From positions 1-64,000 of the forward strand of contig NZ_SACJ01000007.1 of the NCBI RefSeq assembly GCF_004016525.1: a DNA stretch of 64,000 nucleotides, read 5' to 3'. Below are positions 1 to 6,848 of this stretch, one piece after another. Source of the DNA: Flavobacterium sufflavum (GTDB lineage: Bacteria > Bacteroidota > Bacteroidia > Flavobacteriales > Flavobacteriaceae). The translations under genes were made by a program, and so were the position numbers. Every line of letters starts with the position of its first letter. Within the stretch, counting starts at the first letter, position 1. A model generated the notes under the pieces. That model had not been told where the DNA came from, ran no database searches, and saw nothing but the letters and a program-made list of their open reading frames with translations.

Positions 1-107
1 ACTTCAATAATATTTTTTCCGCTCTGATTGCTTACAACTTTGCAGACAAAAAACCGTCTTTGAAAAATAATTTCCTAGACACAAAACAATTAGTACTTTT
101 TCAATAA
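1..107 (+). CDS. C-terminal end of an unidentified protein, possibly a transposase (partial)
   Basis: An open frame runs in from the left edge (first full codon at position 3) and ends with TAA at 105-107. It encodes about 34 residues, including ALIAYNFADKKPSLKNNF. The aromatic and hydrophobic run followed by KKPS resembles the C-terminal tail of some IS transposases, perhaps IS982-like, but this is recollection of a pattern rather than a match. Everything upstream is outside the window. The frame could also be chance, since it is only about 100 bases. The neighbouring truncated HTH gene and repeats fit a region worn by mobile DNA. Confidence 0.3.
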   Translation, partial: FNNIFSALIAYNFADKKPSLKNNFLDTKQLVLFQ

Positions 108-404
108 GTTTATATCGAACTCACGTTCATTAGTATTTTAGCCCCATTTGGAATCTTGTTTTTTAGACTATACAATTGTAATATCGACCAAAACATTACA
201 TTGCCAATGACACCGCTAATCAACGAATCTTTATTGTCTATTATCCATTTCATTATGTTTTCAAACATAGTTTCTCAATTTTATTTTCGGTTTGTGGTCA
301 CTCCTACTAAACTGTATGACAACTTGTATATACTCGCTACTTTATAGCTTATTATTTTTTTTGCTAATGTATAAATAAATCTTACAAAACAAGCTATGGT
401 TTTA
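108..404. other. Intergenic, nothing recognised
   Basis: AT-rich stretch between the edge fragment and the truncated HTH gene. A 63-codon open frame at 156-347 has no recognisable features and a composition typical of chance reading. No hairpin with a T-tract and no convincing promoter was seen. Confidence 0.5.
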
Positions 405-683
405 TTATTTCTGTATTATTTCTCTTAAGGTTTCGAGCTGGATTTCCAGTTTTTGGATATAGTCGTTTTTTTCAGCCAGTTCTTTTTTTAGGGCTTTTTC
501 CTGTATGGTTTCAAAACGGTACGGCAGGTATTCACCCAGTTGCGCCAAAAAATTATGTTTCAGCACCAGGCTTAGTTTCCACAAAACGGCAAACTGTAGT
601 GTGTCTCTCTTAAAATAAGCCCTTAATCCTTTAGGGGCTATGCCCATTGCTTTGGCAATTTCGCTTTTGGTTTGGGTTATGAA
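405..683 (-). pseudogene. 5'-truncated small HTH protein (remnant)
   Basis: The frame is open from 683 down to a stop at 405. The first ATG (645-647) falls in the middle of what looks like a helix-turn-helix: the codons just upstream read TQTKSEIAKA and continue into MGIAPKGLRAYF after the ATG. An in-frame stop lies just before, at 684-686. The rest (QFAVLWKLSLVLKHNFLAQLGE, then a Lys/Glu-rich coiled-coil tail) resembles short Bacteroidota proteins with an N-terminal HTH and a C-terminal coiled coil. Starting at the ATG would remove half of the HTH, so I read this as a gene that lost its 5' end; the upstream sequence runs into a palindromic repeat at 761. An alternative is a functional short product from an unusual start. 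Nothing in the context indicates a function. Confidence 0.45.
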
Positions 684-760
684 TTATTTGTCTCAGAATT
701 TTTTGGAGTAAATACTTTATTGTAAACCCGCTGTGCAAAATTGGTTTTTGATACTTTGCT

Positions 761-940
761 GTCCTTAGCTTCCGCAATCGAGTGTCAAATGTTTGAAGAA
801 TGCGTAAAAAGAAAAGCTGTTTGAGTCCCGAAAGCTTTCGGGACGAGTTCTTTTCTTTTAGCATTCGAAAACTAATTTGACCGATGAGGAAGCGCAAGAC
901 TTGATTTTTTTGTTTCTTTTTTGATCAAGCAAAAAAGAAA
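761..940. repeat. Long imperfect palindromic repeat, copy 1
   Basis: First of three copies in this window (others at 3528-3754 and 26137-26303). The left arm (GTCCTTAGCTTCCGC...GTCAAATG...AATGCGTAAAAAGAAAA) pairs imperfectly with the right arm (TTTTCTTTTAGCATTCGAAAACTAATTTGAC...GAGGAAGCG.AAGAC), giving a hairpin of roughly 140 bp. Its tip is a perfect 18-bp palindrome, TCCCGAAAGCTTTCGGGA, at 826-843. A second small hairpin closes the element at 913-940 (TTTCTTTTTTG, loop ATCAAG, CAAAAAAGAAA). No transposase is inside. It resembles a MITE- or REP-type element. Open frames across the arms encode similar peptides in copies 1 and 2 only because the DNA is repeated. Confidence 0.8.
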
Positions 941-1029
941 ATTAATAAATCTAAATTTTTACTTTTAATAAAAATATCAATGGTAGTGATCCTGCTTTTT
1001 GGGCGGGATTGTATCGGAAACAAGAAAAT

Positions 1030-1142
1030 TTATCATCAAAAACGGTTCTCGATACCTGCCTGTGGCAGACAGGCATTTTTTGCTTCTCCCGATAGCTATC
1101 GGGACATTACGCAAAAAACACTCGAACTGACGTTTTTGATAA
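1030..1142. repeat. Second type of palindromic element with nested small palindromes
   Basis: ATCAAAAACG at 1034-1043 pairs with CGTTTTTGAT at 1131-1140, and the arms continue imperfectly (GTTCTCGA against TCGAAC). Inside are two small palindromes: TGCCTGT-GGCAG-ACAGGCA at 1057-1075 and TCCCGATAGCTATCGGGA at 1087-1104. The latter differs from the tip of the first repeat family by a symmetric two-base change. No protein is encoded. It is seen once in this window, so membership of a dispersed family is inferred. Confidence 0.6.
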
Positions 1143-1271
1143 TTTCATCCAACGGATTTAATTGGGCCACAATCCATTTTTCAGGCTCATCAAATGGATT
1201 TATTTACCATTCCTATACAAATAATCCATGTATTAGCATAAATAATCCATACCCGGCTTTGGTTTAGATTC

Positions 1272-1279
1272 TATTTTTG
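1272..1279 (+). promoter_or_regulatory. -7 promoter element for the SSS symporter
   Basis: TATTTTTG matches the Bacteroidota -7 consensus TAnnTTTG and lies about 54 bp upstream of the symporter ATG. A TTTG at 1258-1261 is too close for a normal -33 box, so only the -7 part is supported. Confidence 0.4.
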
Positions 1280-1332
1280 TATAGATACGTTTTAAGTATT
1301 AGCTATTTAACCAAAAATAAACCAACCAATTT

Positions 1333-2970
1333 ATGAATCCATTACAACCCGCAGATTACATTGTTTTTCTTATTTATTTTGTGATAGTCACCTCTTATGG
1401 GATGTATATTTACAGAAGTAAGAAAAATGCAGTTACAAGTTCGAATGACTATTTTTTAGCTGAAGGTTCTCTTACCTGGTGGGCTATTGGAGCGTCATTG
1501 ATTGCTTCTAATATTTCGGCGGAGCATTTCATAGGTATGAGTGGTTCGGGTTTTGCACTTGGATTGGCTATTTCTTCATACGAATGGATGTCGGCAGCGA
1601 CATTGATTATCGTGGCGATGTTTATTCTTCCGGTATATCTTAAAAACAAGATTTTTACAATGCCACAATTTTTGGCAAAACGATATAATGATACCGTGAG
1701 TGCAATTATGGCCGTGATTTGGCTGTTGATTTATGTGTTTGTCAATCTTACTTCTATCATCTATTTGGGAGCTTTGGCCATTTCATCGATTGCCCCGGTA
1801 AGCTTTGAATTTTGTGTTATCGGATTGAGTTTGTTCTCTGTTATAGTTACTTTAGGAGGGATGAAAGTAATTGGTTATACCGATATGTTTCAGGTAATAG
1901 TATTGATATTGGGAGGTTTGGTTACCACTTATTTGGCACTAACCTTACTTTCAGAGCAGTTTGGATTTGGAAAAGATATTTTTAAAGGATTATCAATTAT
2001 AGCCGACAAAGCACCCGGTCATTTACAAATGATATTTGATAAATCGAATCCGCATTATAAAGAATTACCGGGGATGTCTGTAATTGTAGGAGGGATGCTT
2101 ATCAATAATCTGGCTTATTGGGGATGTAATCAGTACATTGTTCAAAGAGCTTTGGGTGCCGATTTAAAAACTGCCAGAAAAGGAATTTTGTTCGCGGCCT
2201 TTTTAAAATTATTAGTTCCGGTTATTGCAGTTTTGCCGGGTATTGCCATGTATGTAATGCATCAAAACGGAATGTTTCAACAGGAAATGCTGGATGCAGC
2301 AGGAGTTTTAAAACCGGATCGTGCTTATCCAACCTTGATGAATTTATTGCCAGCAGGTCTAAAAGGAATTGCCTTGGCTGCTTTAACGGCTGCAATTGTA
2401 GCTTCCTTGGCAGGAAAAGCCAACAGTATTTCGACTATTTTTTCGTTAGATATTTATAGAAAATATTTTAATAAAAATGCCTCTGAAAGAAAATTGGTGC
2501 GTGTAGGAAGATTAACTGTCGTAGTAGCTATGATTATCGGCGCTATTGTTGCTCCTTCGCTAAAAACCTTAGATCAGGCTTATCAGTTCATTCAGGAATA
2601 TGTAGGTTTCTTTTCACCGGGAGTACTTGCTATTTTTCTGTTGGGAATGTTTTGGAAAAAGACTACCGCTAATGCCGGACTTGCCGGTGCATTGCTGACA
2701 GTGCCTATTGCTACGGTATTAAAGTTCCTGCCAGTATGGACAAACGGAGCTTTCCCGGATTTTCCTTTTTTGGACAGAATGACGATTGCTTTCTTTATGA
2801 TCGTATTTATAATGGTAGGAGTTAGCCTTTTAAAACCTGAACCGGTAGTGCTACATGAAAAACACAAGATTGAAGTGGATACGTCAATGTTTAAAGTGTC
2901 TTCAGGGTTTATTATTGGATCATTTATTATCTGCAGCGTATTAGTGGCATTATATACCGTTTTTTGGTAA
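1333..2970 (+). CDS. Sodium/solute symporter (SSS family, SGLT-like)
   Basis: An inner-membrane Na+-coupled symporter of 545 residues, the usual size for SSS/SLC5 proteins, with about 14 predicted hydrophobic segments. The N-terminus (YIVFLIYFVIVTSYGMYIYR, then the DYFLAEGSLTWWAIGASLIASNIS region around residues 39-65) is the typical SSS TM1-TM2 arrangement. Residues near 110 (FTMPQFLAKRY) carry the conserved 'P-xFL-RY' segment. The closest subclass by eye is the sodium/sugar (SglT-like) type, so a monosaccharide is the likely cargo, but substrate cannot be read from sequence alone. It stands alone with its own -7 element upstream and a strong terminator at 3036-3074. It is not part of an operon, though its proximity to PUL 1 would suit a role in sugar uptake. 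Confidence 0.85.
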   Translation: MNPLQPADYIVFLIYFVIVTSYGMYIYRSKKNAVTSSNDYFLAEGSLTWWAIGASLIASNISAEHFIGMSGSGFALGLAISSYEWMSAATLIIVAMFILPVYLKNKIFTMPQFLAKRYNDTVSAIMAVIWLLIYVFVNLTSIIYLGALAISSIAPVSFEFCVIGLSLFSVIVTLGGMKVIGYTDMFQVIVLILGGLVTTYLALTLLSEQFGFGKDIFKGLSIIADKAPGHLQMIFDKSNPHYKELPGMSVIVGGMLINNLAYWGCNQYIVQRALGADLKTARKGILFAAFLKLLVPVIAVLPGIAMYVMHQNGMFQQEMLDAAGVLKPDRAYPTLMNLLPAGLKGIALAALTAAIVASLAGKANSISTIFSLDIYRKYFNKNASERKLVRVGRLTVVVAMIIGAIVAPSLKTLDQAYQFIQEYVGFFSPGVLAIFLLGMFWKKTTANAGLAGALLTVPIATVLKFLPVWTNGAFPDFPFLDRMTIAFFMIVFIMVGVSLLKPEPVVLHEKHKIEVDTSMFKVSSGFIIGSFIICSVLVALYTVFW

Positions 2971-3035
2971 TTATTAAGTTTAAAAAAAAAGAGTAAAAGA
3001 AAAGATTGCTTAGATTATAGTTTAGTTTTTTAATT

Positions 3036-3074
3036 GAAAAAGGGTTTCACTTTAAATGGTGAAATCCTTTTTTT
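3036..3074. terminator. Bidirectional intrinsic terminator
   Basis: The stem GGGTTTCAC...GTGAAATCC (one G-T wobble) has A-rich and T-rich flanks (AAAAA before, eight or more T after). It lies between the convergent symporter (+) and DUF3861 gene (-), so it can serve both. Confidence 0.8.
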
Positions 3075-3093
3075 TGTTTTTATTCGAAATTAT

Positions 3094-3405
3094 TTATTCT
3101 GAATCTGTGGCGGGAATGGCTTTGAGTCTTTTCATAAAGGCTCCAAAGGCAGGAGCTAATTCCTCAAACAAAGGATCTTTTCGGTTTTTGAGCATCACTT
3201 CGCTAAATAGTTTCAGACCAATGGCAAATTCGGTGGCTTGCTGTTTGTCACCAAATAAGTTCTTGTTTTTTTGTCTTTCGATAATCGAGAAAATATCGTC
3301 GTGGTTGTTGAAAGTTAATTCGATAGGATCTGCTGAAATGGGTTCTCCTTTTGAATCTTTCAGGTATTCCAGTGTGAGTTTATATTGATGGGCTCTTTTT
3401 TCCAT
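3094..3405 (-). CDS. DUF3861 domain protein
   Basis: A 103-residue cytoplasmic protein whose whole length fits the DUF3861 family: an N-terminal strand (HQYKLTLEYLKDSKGEPI), the central FNNHDDIFSIIER segment around residue 50, and the highly conserved ATEFAIGLKLFSEVMLKNRKDPLFEEL stretch near residues 57-84. DUF3861 proteins are small and of unknown function, with no catalytic residues apparent. The opposite-strand open frame over the same DNA is its shadow. It is a monocistronic minus-strand gene sharing the bidirectional terminator at 3036-3074 with the symporter. It ends at 3094, just past the hairpin, and starts with ATG at 3405. Nothing in the neighbourhood suggests a partner. Confidence 0.85.
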   Translation of the reverse strand: MEKRAHQYKLTLEYLKDSKGEPISADPIELTFNNHDDIFSIIERQKNKNLFGDKQQATEFAIGLKLFSEVMLKNRKDPLFEELAPAFGAFMKRLKAIPATDSE

Positions 3406-3527
3406 GATTTTATTGTTGTTTTATATTGTCTCCTATAAAAGTAAAACATACTGATGAAATACTAAAGTTAAATCGGCCAAATCAGGAATAGCATCTATTA
3501 AAACACTATTATTTCTAAGATCCAACT

Positions 3528-3754
3528 GTCCTTAGCTTCCGCAGTCGAGTGTCAAATGTTTGAAGAATGCGTAAAAAGAAAATCTGTTTGAGTCCCGAAA
3601 GCTTTCGGGACGAGTTATTTTCTTTTAGCATTCGAAAACTAATTTGACCGACGAGGAAGCGTAAGACTTGAAATCGAAGATTCATGAATTCCGAAAAACT
3701 ATAAGAACGCATGAGTATTTTTTTGTTTCTTTTTTGATCAAGCAAAAAAGAAAG
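3528..3754. repeat. Long imperfect palindromic repeat, copy 2 (with 46-bp insertion)
   Basis: Nearly identical to copy 1 at 761-940, including the 18-bp tip palindrome. It carries an extra 46 bp at 3672-3717 between the right arm (...AAGACTTGA) and the poly-T that leads into the closing small hairpin. It lies in the roughly 490-bp gap between the DUF3861 gene (start 3405) and the ABM gene (start 3897). The rest of that gap shows no gene. Confidence 0.8.
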
Positions 3755-3896
3755 TTAAATGGGCTAAATCAGAAATAGCATCTAAGCTAATTTTTAATTT
3801 TCATCAGCTCTAAAAAGGGAAAAATAGAAAATAGTATTATCTTTAAACAGGATTTTACCAATTAGGTAAAGCCCACTTTTAAAATTTTATAGAATT

Positions 3897-4175
3897 ATGA
3901 TTTCGATTACAGCTATTATAAAAAGCAAAAAAGAAAATATTGAAGTAGTGAAGGAGATGGTTCACAATCTGGTTACCAACACCAGAAAAGAAGCAGCCTG
4001 TATTCGTTATGACTTACATTACTCCGAAAATGTTTTTATTATTTGGGAAGAGTGGAAAGATCAGCTAGGGCTTGATATACACAATAGCCAACAGTACTTA
4101 ATCGATTTTATTGCCGATAGCGAAACTTTATTGGCTTCTCCTATTCAGGTTTATAAAACGACTCAGGTTTTGTAA
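3897..4175 (+). CDS. Antibiotic biosynthesis monooxygenase (ABM, YgiN-like) domain protein
   Basis: A 92-residue protein spanning a single ABM domain of the dimeric alpha/beta-barrel type: strand MISITAIIKSKKEN, helix VVKEMVHNLVTNTRKEAACIRYDLHYS (the EXGCxxY-like segment reads EAACIRYDLH), strand VFIIWEEWKDQ, and C-terminal QVYKTTQVL. Members act as small quinol or quinone monooxygenases, haem-degrading enzymes or orphan domains. No haem ligand can be assigned here. It is monocistronic and converges with the AraC gene at 4198, leaving 22 bp between stops. The start at 3897 is preceded by an A/T-rich leader. Confidence 0.75.
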   Translation: MISITAIIKSKKENIEVVKEMVHNLVTNTRKEAACIRYDLHYSENVFIIWEEWKDQLGLDIHNSQQYLIDFIADSETLLASPIQVYKTTQVL

Positions 4176-4197
4176 TTCACAAGTTCATTGTTTAGTC

Positions 4198-5076
4198 TTA
4201 GTTTTTATATTTTTTACGATATTCACGAGGCGAAATTTCCATTTCTTTACTAAATGATTTTGAAAAATGATAAGGGTCGTAGTACCCCAGATAATAGGCA
4301 ATTTCATTTATTTTCATGTTGCTGAATTGCAATAATGAACAGGATTTCTGGATTTTTAATTTGTTTAAATATTCAATTGGTGTAAATGATGTTTTTTCTA
4401 AAAACAAATTTCGAAAATAAGAATCGGAATAACCTACATGTTTTGCGATTTGGCTTAGCGTTAATTTATTAGTCAAGTTATCTCTCATAAATATAATACT
4501 CATCGGAATTGTATCGAGATCTGAAGTATCAATTGATTTTGTTCTTATAAATTGATCTATGTATTTTATGCTGGATAAAAAATGTTTTAAGCAAATGCTT
4601 GAATATTCTAAGTTATCAGCATAAAATCCCATTTCTAAATTTTGGTACATTTCCTCAAACAGATCTAATCGGTTTGATATTCTCATATCATTTAAGCTTA
4701 TTATTTTCTCAGCAGCAGGCGAATATACCGCAGATTTTGTTCCTCTAAAATGAATCCAATAGATGCTCCAAGGGTCTGAAATATCAGACTCATAAGAATG
4801 AGGTTTATTAGCAGGAATGATTAAGATTTGATTTTCTGTAAGTTTAAATTCTTCGTTTTCTATTGTTATCGTTCCTTTCCCTTTTTCACAATAGATTAAA
4901 ATATCTTCAAGCGCTCCTTTTGAACGTTTTCGAAAATGGTTTTTTGCATTTGGATAATAACCAATATGGGTTATGTAAAGCGATTTAGTTAGTTCGTTAT
5001 TTGTTTGGAAATTCCGAATACTATAAGGTAATACAATCGCTCTTTCTCCTTTAAAACCATCAGCTATATGTTCCAT
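4198..5076 (-). CDS. AraC-family transcriptional regulator, probable PUL 1 regulator
   Basis: A 292-residue regulator. The N-terminal cupin-type sugar-sensing domain spans roughly residues 20-150 (for example GKGTITIENEEFKLTENQILIIPANKPHSYESD, the AraC_binding fold, followed by WSIYWIHFRG). The C-terminal double HTH lies at about 190-290, with the second helix-turn-helix ending in IAYYLGYYDPYHFSKSFSKEMEISPREYRKKY, the AraC signature. It is transcribed divergently from the sugar symporter at 5412, sharing a 335-bp regulatory gap. That arrangement, plus the sugar-binding cupin, suggests it senses a mono- or oligosaccharide and activates the symporter-to-GH30 run. A CAAAATTA at 5207-5214 (TAATTTTG on the minus strand) could be its -7 element. 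Confidence 0.85.
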   Translation of the reverse strand: MEHIADGFKGERAIVLPYSIRNFQTNNELTKSLYITHIGYYPNAKNHFRKRSKGALEDILIYCEKGKGTITIENEEFKLTENQILIIPANKPHSYESDISDPWSIYWIHFRGTKSAVYSPAAEKIISLNDMRISNRLDLFEEMYQNLEMGFYADNLEYSSICLKHFLSSIKYIDQFIRTKSIDTSDLDTIPMSIIFMRDNLTNKLTLSQIAKHVGYSDSYFRNLFLEKTSFTPIEYLNKLKIQKSCSLLQFSNMKINEIAYYLGYYDPYHFSKSFSKEMEISPREYRKKYKN

Positions 5077-5411
5077 TTGTCTGAAATTTATATTTGTAGT
5101 AAATAAGTTAAAAAATACAGGTTTTTTATATTTTATTTTTATCTGTGTAATAATTGTTTTAAACAGTTCTTCGTTTAAAAATATGTTTTTTGAAATTATT
5201 ATCGTTCAAAATTAGTTATTTATATCTAAAATCATTTAAAAAAAACACTATAAAAAATATTACTGGAAATTATTCAATACTGTATTTTAATTTAAGACAA
5301 ACGATTACATAAGGTATAATAGTTGTTTTATACATCTTTTTATTTGTTTTTTGCATTTTTTGACTACTGTTATACCTCTAAATTTGTCTTAATAATATAA
5401 ATTTTAAAATC
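5077..5411. promoter_or_regulatory. Divergent AraC/symporter regulatory region with a plus-strand promoter
   Basis: The plus-strand promoter candidate is TTTG at 5359-5362 and TAAATTTG at 5379-5386, with a slightly short 16-bp spacer; the symporter ATG is 26 bp downstream of the -7 box. ACAAACGATTAC at 5297-5308 resembles a degenerate form (9 of 12 positions) of the operator found in PUL 2. The region is extremely AT-rich. AraC sites (direct repeats) were not resolved by eye. Confidence 0.5.
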
Positions 5412-6827
5412 ATGAGTAAAAATAATTCTTCTTATTTGCTTTTCATCGCTTTAGTTTCTGCCTTAGGTGGTTTGTTATTTGGGTATGACTGGGTAGTTAT
5501 TGGAGGTGCTAAGCCTTTTTATGAAGTTTTTTTCAATATAACTGACGCTCCTTCAATGCAGGGTTGGGTAATGGGAAGTGCTATTTTAGGTTGTTTATTA
5601 GGAGTGATGGTTTCAGGAAGTATGTCTGATAAATATGGGAGAAAACCATTGATGATTGTTGCTTCTATTTTATTCACATTAGCAGCTGTTGGAACAGGAT
5701 GTGTGAATAGCATTAATATGTTTATTGTTTGGAGAATAATAGGAGGGATTGGTATCGGTATAGCGTCTAACCTTTCTCCGATGTATATTGCCGAAATAGC
5801 ACCAAGTGAATCAAGAGGAAAATTTGTTTCGATAAATCAATTAACAATCGTTTTTGGTATTTTGGCCGCCCAAATTGTAAATATGTTATTAGCCGATCCT
5901 ATTGTAGATGGCAGTATAGCATTAGATTCATGGAATGTACAATGGGGATGGAGATACATGTTTTGGGCAGGAGCGGTACCTTCAGTAGCTTTTTTTGCTT
6001 TAATATTAATTATTCCGGAAAGTCCAAGATGGTTAGCCAGTCAATATAATTACGAAAAAGCAAAATCTATTTTTACAAAAATAGGAGGAGTTCAATTTGC
6101 TTCAGAACAAATTGAAGAGTTGAAAGCGACAGCCACTTCTGTAAAAGAAACAGCTAGTTATAAAATGCTGTTTGAGGGTAAAATGCCTAAAATTCTTTTA
6201 TTAGGTATTGTAATTGCTGCTTTTCAGCAATGGTGCGGAATTAATGTTGTTTTTAATTATGCCCAGGAAATATTTTCTGCAGCAGGTTATGGCGTTTCTG
6301 ATATTCTGTTTAACATCGTTATCACAGGTTTGACTAACCTAATATTTACCTATGTTGGTATGTTGCTGGTTGATAAATTAGGCAGAAGAGCCCTGATGCT
6401 TTTTGGTGCTATGGGATTGGCATGTATTTATGCTCTTTTAGGTATCTGTTATTATTTTGCTGTAACAGGAGCTTCCGTTTTAATTCTTGTAATTCTAGCT
6501 ATCGCTTGTTACGCTATGACATTGGCTCCGGTAACCTGGGTAGTTTTGTCAGAAATATTTCCCGTAAAAATCAGAGCTATGGCAATGGCTGTAAGTACCT
6601 TTTCACTCTGGACTGCCTGTTTTGTACTTACTTATACCTTTCCGTTATTAAATACTAGTTTGGGAGCTTACGGTACATTTTGGCTTTACGGAATAATTTG
6701 TTTGTTGGGGTATCTTTTTTTACGAGTTTATTTAACAGAAACGAAAGGGAAATCATTAGAACAAATTGAAATAGAATTAACTAAAGAGAAATCATTGGAA
6801 CAAACAGAATTAGAATTAACAAAATAA
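5412..6827 (+). CDS. Sugar:H+ symporter, MFS sugar porter family (XylE-like)
   Basis: A 471-residue, 12-TM inner-membrane permease. The sugar-porter motifs are present in order: GGLLFGYDWVVIGG in TM1 (its Asp corresponds to the proton-coupling Asp27 of E. coli XylE), DKYGRKP in loop 2-3, the IPESPRWL sequence after TM6, QQWCGINVVFNYA in TM7 (equivalent to the sugar-binding QQ..N residues of XylE), LGRRAL in loop 8-9, and ETKGKSLEQIE after TM12. Likely cargo is xylose, arabinose, galactose or glucose. It is the first gene of the PUL 1 run, with 21 bp to the next gene. The C-terminus carries a 12-13-residue tandem duplication (KSLEQIEIELTK then KSLEQTELELTK). Confidence 0.88.
   Translation: MSKNNSSYLLFIALVSALGGLLFGYDWVVIGGAKPFYEVFFNITDAPSMQGWVMGSAILGCLLGVMVSGSMSDKYGRKPLMIVASILFTLAAVGTGCVNSINMFIVWRIIGGIGIGIASNLSPMYIAEIAPSESRGKFVSINQLTIVFGILAAQIVNMLLADPIVDGSIALDSWNVQWGWRYMFWAGAVPSVAFFALILIIPESPRWLASQYNYEKAKSIFTKIGGVQFASEQIEELKATATSVKETASYKMLFEGKMPKILLLGIVIAAFQQWCGINVVFNYAQEIFSAAGYGVSDILFNIVITGLTNLIFTYVGMLLVDKLGRRALMLFGAMGLACIYALLGICYYFAVTGASVLILVILAIACYAMTLAPVTWVVLSEIFPVKIRAMAMAVSTFSLWTACFVLTYTFPLLNTSLGAYGTFWLYGIICLLGYLFLRVYLTETKGKSLEQIEIELTKEKSLEQTELELTK
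6750..6824 (+). repeat. Tandem duplication in the symporter C-terminal codons
   Basis: Two consecutive units of about 39 bp at the 3' end of the symporter gene encode KSLEQIEIELTKE and KSLEQTELELTK. The units differ at several bases, so the duplication is not brand new. It extends the cytoplasmic tail beyond the usual PETKG motif. Confidence 0.75.
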
Positions 6828-6848
6828 ATAATTGCATAATAAATTAAG

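Noticed and set aside
631..897. An 88-codon minus-strand frame, similar to a 76-codon frame at 3515-3745
   Set aside because: Both read through the arms of the palindromic repeat; the shared peptide reflects repeated DNA, not a gene family. Copy 3 does not maintain it.
980..1267. A 95-codon plus-strand frame
   Set aside because: It spans the nested palindromes of the 1030-1142 element and has no recognisable protein features.
3056..3388. A 110-codon plus-strand frame
   Set aside because: It lies antisense to the DUF3861 gene, whose family match is clear, and starts in the terminator.
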